Shown here piece after piece: positions 55,888 through 64,000 of a DNA stretch of 64,000 bases (position 1 is its first letter; each line of letters opens with the position of its first letter). The notes beneath the pieces are model-generated. The model did no database searches, had not been told where the DNA came from, and saw only the letters and a list, made by a program, of their open reading frames with translations. A program made the position numbers and the translations under genes. Location: positions 95,614,283 through 95,678,282 of the forward strand of contig OY986435.1 in the NCBI GenBank assembly GCA_963920525.1, given 5' to 3'. Source of the stretch: Dichetophora obliterata. Taxonomy: Eukaryota; Arthropoda; Insecta; Diptera; Sciomyzidae.

Positions 55888-55999
55888 TATCCAAAGTCTA
55901 TCCGTTATGTGCGATGTGTGTGAGGGCAACGAAAAAATTCCGTTACTTTATCGAACTACATGTACGTCCGTCATGTAGTATCGATTTATGACCCCTAAT

Positions 56000-56982
56000 C
56001 ACATCGTCAAATTTTCATTCTGCATTTTTTTATGGTACACAGACGTGCGATGAGTTAAACGGACGATTGTATCGCGTTTATTGCATTACTTGCTAATCAA
56101 GTAATTATTAGCTACGCATTAAAAAGCGTAAAAATAAAAAGGAAAGAGTCAATAAACTCTGCCAAAAAGTGTTTGTCCTCTTAAATTTATTATTTACAGC
56201 TCTTTATTTTCCTGCAGTCATTTTTGCTGCACGACGAAAGCAAACGAAATGACGAAATATTGATCAATCAAGCCCTTACACACTTCCAGCCGCTGGACCA
56301 GCATTGCAAAATATCTAAAAATTTAGATTTTGATCAATCAAGCCATTAACGTGTCTGTGTAACGCATACGAAAGAGCAGAACTGTTGATAGTTGTTAAAT
56401 TATGTTATTTGTTTGAGTTGCTAGACGATGTGCTATAGTTTTTATTGTGCGAATTAAGTGTAAATAAATATTTAATGCAATTAATTGTGCCGTGTTGTGT
56501 TGACAAAAAGTTATTGCAGTTGTCTTCGCTGATTTGCCAAGTTTGTCATTGAATGTTTTGGCAATTTTATCAGAAGCGCTGGAAGGTGCCGCCGACATGA
56601 GCTTTAGCCTGCATGCAAATTGTCTTTCATTCACATCGTTGTTTTTTTTTTGCATAACGCACAGCGACTCATATATTTTTTATTGTTTTCCATATCATTT
56701 TTTTCTCACTTGAATCTCAGTAAAAATCTTATAAACTTGCAGAAAGACACGAATTTAACAAAATTTGTTTTCGTTGCAATTCACCATCAGCTGTTTTTGA
56801 CAAGAGCGGGGAAACATAATTTTATCATTTTGGGAGAGAAGTGTCAAACTCAATAACACCTTTATTTCTTACACCATGGCACATACTGTCTGCGGAGGAA
56901 AAAGGTGGGGGAAAAATATACAGGCCATAATGTGCATGGCCATAATGTACAAAAGACAACGGACAGAAGGTCCATGGACATA
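56000..56982. other. Spacer, no gene called
   Basis: TTGATCAATCAAGCC occurs twice in direct orientation (about 56260 and 56331) around 57 bp, either a tandem duplication or a small insertion with duplicated target. An 86-codon minus-strand frame (56395-56655) has no motif and I do not call it. Confidence 0.35.
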
Positions 56983-57129
56983 AGTCTGTTTCCGTACTCG
57001 ATTCAAGTACCTTGAAGTTGCTTGAAAGCTTTATTTTACAAATTCTTAAATTTCGAGATAAAAGAATAACATGCAAAATGTCAGTCTCTATTCTATTACA
57101 ATTACTTGAAGTTAGTACGGAAACAGACC
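56983..57129. mobile_element. 147-bp palindromic MITE
   Basis: Ends AGTCTGTTTCCGTACT on the left and AGGTCTGTTTCCGTACT inward from the right, each followed by TTCAAGTA or ACTTCAAGTA words. Flanks are ATA on the left and ATT on the right, so a 3-bp duplication is only approximate. It probably belongs to the same broad Harbinger-like group. Confidence 0.6.
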
Positions 57130-57847
57130 TATTATGTTATCTCCAAGCTCCATTTACCTTTTTCTTATGCCGTCCAGCTTAGAGACGGGCACAATTTGGC
57201 GTACTTTGCATTTCTCGCTAGCGCCACGAATATTTCGTGAGGAACGCAAAAAGTTTTCAATTATTTTCTTAGTTGGCGCTACAACCGTGTGTCGGTCTTG
57301 GCCTCATCCAGTTTCCAGTTAGAACACTATAATTCATTAATGTGAGTGGCTAAAAAAAAGCTTGTTGTTCTGAGTGAAATGGCTTTGGTTTCGGCAAGTA
57401 AGATTTTTTTATTAGAAAACAGTTTATTGAAATTAATAATATTAAAAAATATTTAGTAAATTTCAAAGAAAATATTGAATATAGATTTAATCTTCGGAAT
57501 AATTCAAGAATAGCGACAACTCTCTTTTTTAATATTTTTCTGTAATCGTTTTGATACTTCGTTGAAAAGAAAATGGCGTTGAATAGAATGACAAAAAATG
57601 CGACTGAATAGAAGTGCAAAATATAAACACAGGAATAAAACAAGAAAAAAACTAGTGAAAAAGCAATTTAAATAAACAAAAACAATTAAAAAAAAAGAAC
57701 ATAAAATAATATTAAATAAAACACGATTTGTATTAAAGAAAATTATTTTAAAATTAGAAAAATTTAGGTAAAATCAAAAAAAAAAATAAAAAGTGCGAAC
57801 ACAGTGATCTTTCTCACTGGCAGCGATTCAGCGATCTAAAAGACAGA
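57130..57847. other. Spacer, no gene seen
   Basis: AT-rich. A 97-codon minus-strand frame at 57350-57643 is Phe/Leu/Ile-rich without a motif. Nothing else is recognised. Confidence 0.35.
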
Positions 57848-58006
57848 ATGGCAGAAGATGAGATAAAAGACAGAATGGCAGAAGATGAGATGGAGAGTGA
57901 TAAAAACAAAACCTGGTGTAAAAAATGCAAAAATAATGTAGAAACTAGAGGAATAAAAGGTGAAGAAAGTTGTCAATCATGGTCGCATGTTGATTGCATT
58001 ACTTAG
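57848..58006 (+). pseudogene. PHD-finger mini-ORF, probable gag remnant
   Basis: ATG 57848 opens 52 codons to TAG at 58004-58006. The peptide starts MAEDEIKDRMAEDEMESDK, with a nine-residue unit (27 bp of DNA) in direct duplication, then WCKKCKNNVETRGIKG, CQSWSHVDC. The order CxxC, C, W, H, xxC follows the first half of a PHD finger and resembles the N-terminus of Gag in the BEL element at 40404. It then stops. It is likely the 5' end of a degraded retroelement, but a host origin is not excluded. Confidence 0.4.
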
Positions 58007-58429
58007 GACACATTTTTTACACGATGACTTTGCAATACTTATTTGGAAAATATTTTTTAAGAAGAGTTTGCTAAAATTCCTATTTAGTTTTATTTCCGTT
58101 TTAGAAATAAAATGACACTCAATTACGTTATTTTAACAAAAATTTTTACTATATTGGAACAATTCCTATATTGTAATCATGCCTTCAATTTGACATTCCT
58201 ATTTAATACTACTTTACCACTAGGTCACACAATGTTGTAACAATTTATAAAGTTGTACCTTTAAACAAAAAATATGTGTGCGTACTGCCACGCACAGTAG
58301 AAGTGAAAGTTTAACTCAAAAAATTAGAGATTTTTAAGTGGTTAATTGATTTGTGGTGTTGGAAGTTGTTTGAGTGTAAAATTGTATGTTGTGTGTCAGG
58401 TAGTGTATTAGTGTATTAGAGGCACTCAC

Positions 58430-58615
58430 GCCTTTTTAATCAGCCGCGAGGCTTTTGGTCATATAAGCCACAAAGGCTATTTTTATTAAGCCGCAAAGAC
58501 TAATTTCAAATCAATCCACAAAGGCTATGTTAATTTTTCCTAAGCCTCAAAGGCTAATTTTGATTCAAGCCATAAAGGCTAAATTTTTAAATAAAAGAGA
58601 TTTGATTGGGGCTCT
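58430..58615 (+). repeat. Five AGCC...GGCT hairpin repeats
   Basis: The word AGCC(A/G)CAAAGGCT and variants occur at about 58467, 58490, 58515, 58545 and 58575, every 25-33 bp, separated by T-rich spacers. Each word is a tiny stem (AGCC with GGCT) with a five-base loop. One copy has GACT instead of GGCT, and one has CC without the AG. The function is unknown. Confidence 0.6.
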
Positions 58616-59020
58616 TCGCCTGTTTATTCAAAATCTGCCCTTTATTTTAAAATGTCAACGGTTTATATATGATTTTTACAAGTATTATTCTTAACACTAT
58701 TTTCCCATTATTTCCATAACTCCTTCATCAGTTTTGATTTTTCAAATTAATAAATAATCAAGTGTTTATTGTAAAAATGTTCCCAGATAGCAATAACAAA
58801 AATTAGTGCACTAGAATTGCGGCCTTGACTTTTAAGTTTCGTTCGCATTAGCGCAACCTAATGCTTGTTGTTGTTTTTATTGTTTTTCTTTATGCACTGT
58901 GTAAGAAACATAATATGCGCTGTCACGCTTATGCTTGTGAGGTACAAGTGTAAGGAGTGACAAGTGCATTGAATAAAAACTTGATATTTTTTTAGCTATT
59001 GAAATTTTGAAATTGTTTAT

Positions 59021-59158
59021 TGGCGCATTATCATTGTCAAAATAAAGTCGACTTTAAATTTAGTTTAAGCATTTTTGACAGTTTTTCAATATAATATGTT
59101 GTCAAAAAGCTTGCAATAAATTTGAAGTCGACTTTATTTTGACTATGATAATGGGCCA
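59021..59158. mobile_element. 138-bp palindromic MITE
   Basis: TGGCGCATTATCATTGTCAA then AATAAAGTCGACTTTAAATTT on the left. Inward from the right: TGGCCCATTATCATAGTCAA then AATAAAGTCGACTTCAAATTT. Arms are about 45 bp around a 45-bp loop. No gene. Confidence 0.7.
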
Positions 59159-59700
59159 ATGGGACGTATTAATAAAAACTGAGTGAACGAGTGGAGTGAA
59201 GTGTGGAGTGTGCGATGTTAGTTGAGTGGAGTGTGGTATCCGTATTAAATAAAAGCCACTGCACTCTGAGGGCAAAAAAAATCGTTTGAGTGTTCACTCA
59301 TGTCATCAGTCAAATTTGTTTTTCAATAAAAAATTCTTTTGTGTCATTAGACAAAATACGGTACATTTTTAAAAATTTTTTGTTTTAATTAAAATGGATT
59401 TAATTTTCAAAACCATCCAAGGGAAGTAATAAATAAACTGTAAAGTATGTGTTTGCGTTAGTAGCGGAGTAATTGAAAAAGGCGAAGGTTACGATTGCTT
59501 TCTTAACAAGCTCCAAAAAGCTTAAATATATTCCAAAGCAACAGTAAAAGTATAAGAGAAAAATCGTAATGAGTAAATACATGGTGATTAATATAACATC
59601 ATATTCAGCGCCAACATACCGGCCACCTTGAACTATCAAAATAGTTTAAAGATATAATTTTAAAGAATTTTCATATGTAAACACTTTATTTGCAAGTTAA
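59159..59700. other. Spacer at the 3' side of the minus-strand BEL copy
   Basis: AT-rich with several GAGTGGAGTG words at 59190-59235. A long terminal repeat for the neighbouring BEL copy could lie here, but I cannot identify its ends. Confidence 0.35.
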
Positions 59701-59725
59701 AAAAAAAAAACAATATAAGAAATAG

Positions 59726-62700
59726 TTATCCTTCTTGCACTTCAGGAAGAATCGGAACAACCTTTACTATCGGGTGCGTAAGTGTCCCTTCTGCTGTCTT
59801 CAACTGCACAGCACGAACCTTTCCATCATCTCCCGGAAAACACTTGATTACCCTCGCCATTCGCCATTTAGCCGGATGGATGTTATCGTCTCTGATGACA
59901 ACCAAATCATTGACTTCGATGTTTTTCTGCGGCCGTAACCATTTCGAACGTTTTTGCAGGTACTCCAAACGCCATCGTCACCAAAAATGTTGACGAATTT
60001 GCGATAGTAGCTGCCATATTTGATTTAGACTTCCTTTGAAGTCCAGCACTTCAGGCTCAGGCAACACTTTGAGCGGTTCAGCGATCAAAAAATGACCGGG
60101 AGTAAGTGTTTCTAAGTCACAAGCATCAGCAGACAGCGGACATAATGGACGCGAATTTACGTAAGCCTCTACTTCTGCCAAAATAGTATAGAACTCTTCA
60201 TAGGTTAATAGCGTCGATGTTAAGGCTCGTTTAAGGTGAAATTTAATTCTTTTAACTGCTAATTCCCAATAAATACCTATGTGTGGTGCACTCGGTGGGT
60301 TATAATTCCACTCCATGCAGGAATCTGCAAGATATCTTTGAATTTTGTCGTCTTTCAAAACTTGTCTGAATACAATTTGCAGGTCTCGTTCAGCCCCCAC
60401 AAAATTCGTTCCATTATCCGAATAATACTTATGGCAATGACCTCGGCGTGCTACGAACCGTTTTAAGACTCCTACAAATGTTTCTGAAGACAAGTCACCT
60501 GCTAACTCCAGATGCATTGCACCAGTGGCCATGCATATGAATACCGTAATATATCCTTTCGTTGATTTAGCACCACGGCCCTTAGAAAATTTTATCTAGA
60601 AAGGACCGGCCATGTCGACCCCAGTATGTAAAAACGGACGGCCACTGTTGACTCTATACATTGGCAAGCTGGCCATAATTTTGTGCTGCTTAGTGACAAT
60701 GTGACGTCGACAAGTTACACAGCTGCGATAAATCTTTCTTACCAAATTACGGGAGCCAACTATCCAGTAACGTCGTTGCAACGCCGCTTGCATGAGCTGC
60801 AGGCCTGCGTGAAGTAGCATCTTATGAAGATCGTTGACAATCATGCTAGCGAGAGGTGACTTGCCAGGCATTATAATTGGATATTTTGCGTCTGACGACA
60901 CTGCAGCATGCTTGATACGACCACCCACTTTGAGTATGCCTTTGTCATCCATCAAGACATTCAATTGAGCGATAGCGCTTCGTAGTGATATCGCACTGCT
61001 CTTGCGACTACAAGCAATCTCATCAGAGTAAGCATTCAACTGTATTTGCTTAATCCAATAGTTTTCAGCATTTTGAAGCTCAGAACTAGTGAGCGACCCT
61101 TTTGTTGGTAGACTCGCTGCAAGAATTTTCTGCCGTATGTTTAAAATAAATCACATACAATATGCCGTGATACGTTTTAAGCGAATGAATGAAGAATAGG
61201 CTGCATACAAACTCCAGACCGAAGAAGTAGAAGAAATGTGTTGAGCTCACTGATAGACACCCTGTGTTGTGTCGGCACAGCGGTGGTTTGTCCGGTTGCG
61301 CTCTTATTTATGTATTGTTCCGTTTAATTCTTTTCGGGCAGCGCCTCTCGCGGCCCTTGCTAAAACTCTGTTAGTATGTAAGCAATCAGAATAAAATCTG
61401 ACTCCGGTCTTCTAAGTTCACTTCGATTCATCAACTTTTTTATTTACAAATTCGACTTCCCGCCCCCAAGTTTGTTTTCAATAAAAGTAATAACTTACCC
61501 CCAGCACCTCGAAACAAAACAAAATGTGCACGATAAGTTTCTTTGAGAGAAGTTCTTCAGTAGTTTCTGGATTTTTTTATTTGTGGTGGTGGCCAGCAGC
61601 CCAGATGTTGGGCTAGCCAGCTCGGTCCATTCCACCATAAATGATGATCGAGAAGCTTGGATGTTTGAAAGCCTCTAGATGCAGAATCCGCTGGATTGTG
61701 GTCTGAAGCAACATGAAACCAATTTTCAGGTGAAATTATGGCTTGAGCCCATATATTTTGGAAGTTAATATCCATATATTTTGGAAGTTAATGGATTGAA
61801 AGACCTTTCAACTTGCTTTGTTAGGTTGGCGACTAAGTCTGCTGCGCACAGTTCTAGTTTTACTACGGAGATAGAACGTAAAGGTGAAACTCTAGTTTTT
61901 GCACTTACCAAAGAAACCCTTATGGAGCCATCAGCATATTGCGTTCGAGAGTAAACGACACCGGCGTATGTGAGCTAAGAGGCGTCAGCAAAGCAATGAA
62001 GATCGGTAATAGATCCCTCACTGCCAGTTCCCAGCCATCTGGGAATTTTAAGGTTAACTAGGAACTTAAGTCCCTCACGTTGCTTTAGCCAATATTCAGC
62101 AATGTCATCTAGTACTGGATCGTCCCAGCCGATGTTTAGCAACCAGAGACGTTGAAAGAACATTTTTGGAACTACAGTAATTGGAGAAATTTTTCCAGTT
62201 GGATCGAACAAACGGCAGGAGTCCGAGAGAAGGGTTCTTTTGGTAAGAGTCTTCGGTGGAGGATCCAAATTCACAGCATAGTACAAGTAATCTTCTTTTG
62301 AATTCCACATCAAACCCAGAGCACGGACAGTGTTGTCTTCAGCTAGCAGATGCGTAGTATCTTGCTCCCTTGCATCCAGTGGAATGTTTCGAATGACAAG
62401 TTGCGAGTTAGAAGCCCATTTTCGTAGTTCAAAACAGCCCTGTGCCAGAATTGAAGATATTTCTTTGCGAATATTGTCTAGTTCTTGCTCTGATGAAAAT
62501 CCCGTTAAGAGATCATTCATATAAAAGTCAGACATTATGACAGAGGCAGCGCGAGGATACTGAAGGCAAGTGTCCTTTGCCGTTTGCTGGATGGTCTTGA
62601 CTGTGTGATGAGCACTAGAGGCTACTCCAAATGTTACCCTCAGCATTCGAAAGTCTTGCAAAGGTTTTCTCGGTGATTTACGCCATACTATCCGCTGATA

Positions 62701-63850
62701 ATCAGTGTGCTCTTTGGATACTAAAACTTGACGATACATTACAGTAACATCACCAATTAAGGCGTATCTGTGAGTTTGAAATCTGTTTAAAATTGAAGTT
62801 AAATCCTGCTGCAACTGTGGTCCGACCATTAATGCATCGTCCAGCGAAATTCCGTTGGAACTTTTCTGCGAGGCATTGAATACAATTTGTGTTTTTATTG
62901 TAGGGCTTGTATCTTTCAAGACGCTGAGATGAGGCAATGAGGTTTTACGGAATTGTCTTCCAGCTCTCATGCTAGGGTAACTGCTCTAGTGAGGTCTGTA
63001 TCTGCGCATAAACAAATGGATGAGTCTTGGTGTTGGTTTTGAGAGCTTACCTTGCCGAAAAGAACCCAGCCAAAGGCGGTTTTTTTGTGCTATTGGCGTC
63101 CCCGGCGGCCCTTTAATAATTTTTGGCTCCAGCAGCATTGACATTTCATCAGCTCCAATAGTTAAATCGATGCGACCTGGTTCATAAAAGAGCGGATCGG
63201 CCATTTTGGGACCAAGGTGTGGCGAGGACCGGCGAGGTGTGGCCAATAGCCAGCGTTAACCTGTAATGATGGCAGCATACCAGTGAGCTTGGAAAGAACT
63301 AAAGCTGATAACTTGTAGGTACGGCTTTCATTTCATGATGCTACTAATAATGACGTTTGACCGTTGACTGCGCGTTTGGTGTATTCAATTCCAGCAACGA
63401 TAACATCACTTCTAGTTCGTGGTAACTGCATCTTTTGTGCACAAGCTTCAGTAATAAACGATGAATGACATCCCGTGTCAAAGAGCGCACGCAGAATGTA
63501 TTGCTTTCCAGCAGAGTCATGCACCTTTACTAAAGCTGTGGCCAGTAGTACAGAACTTTGCGCCACATTTACCTCTTCACTGTGGAACGCGACTGTAGAT
63601 GATAATGTTGTTTGTTGTGTCAGCGGAGAGTTCGATATTAAATTGCTGGCAGGAGGAGTGTGCAGCAGTGTGTGATGCCGTTGTCTGCATTCTCTGCATG
63701 TTGATGAGCTCCTAAAATTTTCAGCTACGTGCGTTAAACTTAAACAATTTTTACAGGCATTCTTCTGCAGCGCTGCTTCTATGCGTGCTTCAACATGTCA
63801 ATTGCGTAACAACGAACACCTATAAATTTGGTGATCAGCTGAACAATAAA
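59726..63850 (-). pseudogene. BEL pol (protease-RT-RNase H-integrase), multiple lesions
   Basis: Surviving pieces, from the 5' side: CRECRQRHHTLLH; protease LFDTGCHSSFI (63333-63566); a linker with IGADEMSMLLEP (62986-63246); RT with IVFNAS, ALIGDVTVMYRQV (motif A) and DFYMNDLLTG (61975-62970), where the usual YxDD has become YMND, so one catalytic Asp is lost; RNase H end with DHNPADSASRG (61557-61775); integrase with ILKVGGRIKHA, CVTCRRH and GVDMAGPF (60596-61039), a stop, YSDNGTNF and YWELAVKRIKF (59978-60532), and the tail VNDLVVIRDDNIHPAKWRM (59726-59968). At least four stops or shifts and one insertion separate them. Confidence 0.85.
61200..61540. mobile_element. Possible solo LTR inserted in the BEL pol gene
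   Basis: Pol coding stops at RTSLKETYRAHF-like sequence (about 61540) and resumes at AYSSFIRLKRITAYC (about 61190). Between them lies non-coding sequence with TGTTGTGTCGGCACAGCGG at 61264, an AATAAA at 61391 and GTGACTCCGG-like GC islands, which looks like an LTR. Exact ends and target duplication are not established. Confidence 0.35.
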
Positions 63851-64000
63851 AACATTTGTTGTTTTTAGTGTTGTACTGTTTTTGACCCCGTTACAAAATT
63901 GCACGCTACTGTCCCACTACGCCGCTGTGCACCTATAACATAGCCAACAACCAAGCATACATCAAACACACAAACATAGCAACTCAACGTAGTCAACAGC

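Larger units (their letters stand above)
54423..55996. mobile_element. Harbinger-like MITE (host of two insertions), AAT target duplication
   Basis: AAT at 54420-54422 and 55997-55999. The left end has CAAACGATACTACATG; the right end inward has AGGGGTCATAAATCGATACT then ACATG. Subterminal words are ACATGT(A/C)CGTCCGAC type. Core GAAGTCAAAAATTTTTGACT near 54526. The native body is about 54423-54610, 55118-55366 and 55888-55996. Confidence 0.6.
59726..64000 (-). mobile_element. Second BEL/Pao retrotransposon, degraded, running off the window
   Basis: The coding order on the minus strand is zinc-knuckle Gag end (about 63700-63850), protease, RT, RNase H and integrase, ending at about 59726. It is a different lineage from the element at 39813: the integrase tail reads KWRMARVIKCFPGDDGKVRAV. 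No LTR was recognised. Within RNase H/integrase (61200-61540) the coding frame is interrupted by LTR-like sequence. Confidence 0.8.

Noticed and set aside
55358..55901. 8-bp duplication AAGTCTAT around the MITE at 55367
   Set aside because: The right copy is six bases away from the end, whereas TAT fits both ends exactly, so the 3-bp duplication is preferred.
56395..56655. 86-codon minus-strand frame
   Set aside because: No domain recognised; flanked by MITEs and repeats with no gene-like context.
1..64000. tRNA, rRNA or bacterial-type operon features
   Set aside because: I looked for B-box (GGTTCGAATCC-like) words, rRNA blocks and Shine-Dalgarno-led gene strings and saw none that I could support.

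Overview
The window looks like nuclear DNA of a higher fly (Diptera, Cyclorrhapha; possibly a tephritid, which is an inference). It is AT-rich and has spliced eukaryotic genes. Its RpL3 is almost the Drosophila protein, and it carries rosa-type (DD41D) and DD34E/DD37E Tc1/mariner elements, Jockey/I-like LINEs and BEL/Pao retrotransposons. Genuine host genes are few. RpL3 (minus strand, six exons, 48069-53459) can be reconstructed completely. The last exon of a HIG1-domain mitochondrial gene (21192-21385) and the first exon of a THAP zinc-finger gene (33260-33327) are also visible; their other exons were not found.

Layout. 1-8400: a TTAA-flanked foldback element that carries a broken copy of the 3' end of pyruvate carboxylase (939-3624), a second foldback with 79-bp tandem repeats in its arms (4260-6350), and a complete but frameshifted Tc1 element (6577-7822). 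8400-11340: degenerate satellite-like and dispersed repeats and a MITE. 11538-19181: a four-level nest of transposons (MITE > hAT-like > MITE > LINE plus mariner). 19990-20905: a DD37E transposase relic. 21192-21415: the HIG1 exon. 22448-25999: an IR/DR Tc1 element interrupted by a 5'-truncated RNase H LINE. 26000-31500: MITEs and dispersed repeats. 31508-32993: a P-element-like, internally deleted THAP gene whose 347-codon spliced frame is still open, facing the host THAP exon at 33260. 37392-39041: several nested or tandem hairpin elements. 39813-46502: a complete BEL/Pao retrotransposon with a PHD finger in Gag and LTRs differing at one noticed base, but three stops and one frameshift. 46835-47507: two more palindromic MITEs. 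48000-53510: RpL3, whose introns hold a C/D snoRNA candidate, a long hairpin and several MITEs. 53591-55996: a nest of MITEs starting about 85 bp upstream of the RpL3 start. 56983-59158: small palindromic elements, a PHD mini-ORF and AGCC/GGCT hairpin repeats. 59726-64000: a degraded second BEL/Pao copy on the minus strand.

Most interesting are the P-like mini gene, which has the architecture of a transposition repressor; the snoRNA candidate in an RpL3 intron; the Harbinger-like MITE cluster upstream of RpL3, in which elements share one palindromic core but carry different subterminal motifs; and the BEL element that looks recent yet is full of stops. All statements come from reading the sequence by eye. 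Family names rest on recalled motifs, and no database search was run.
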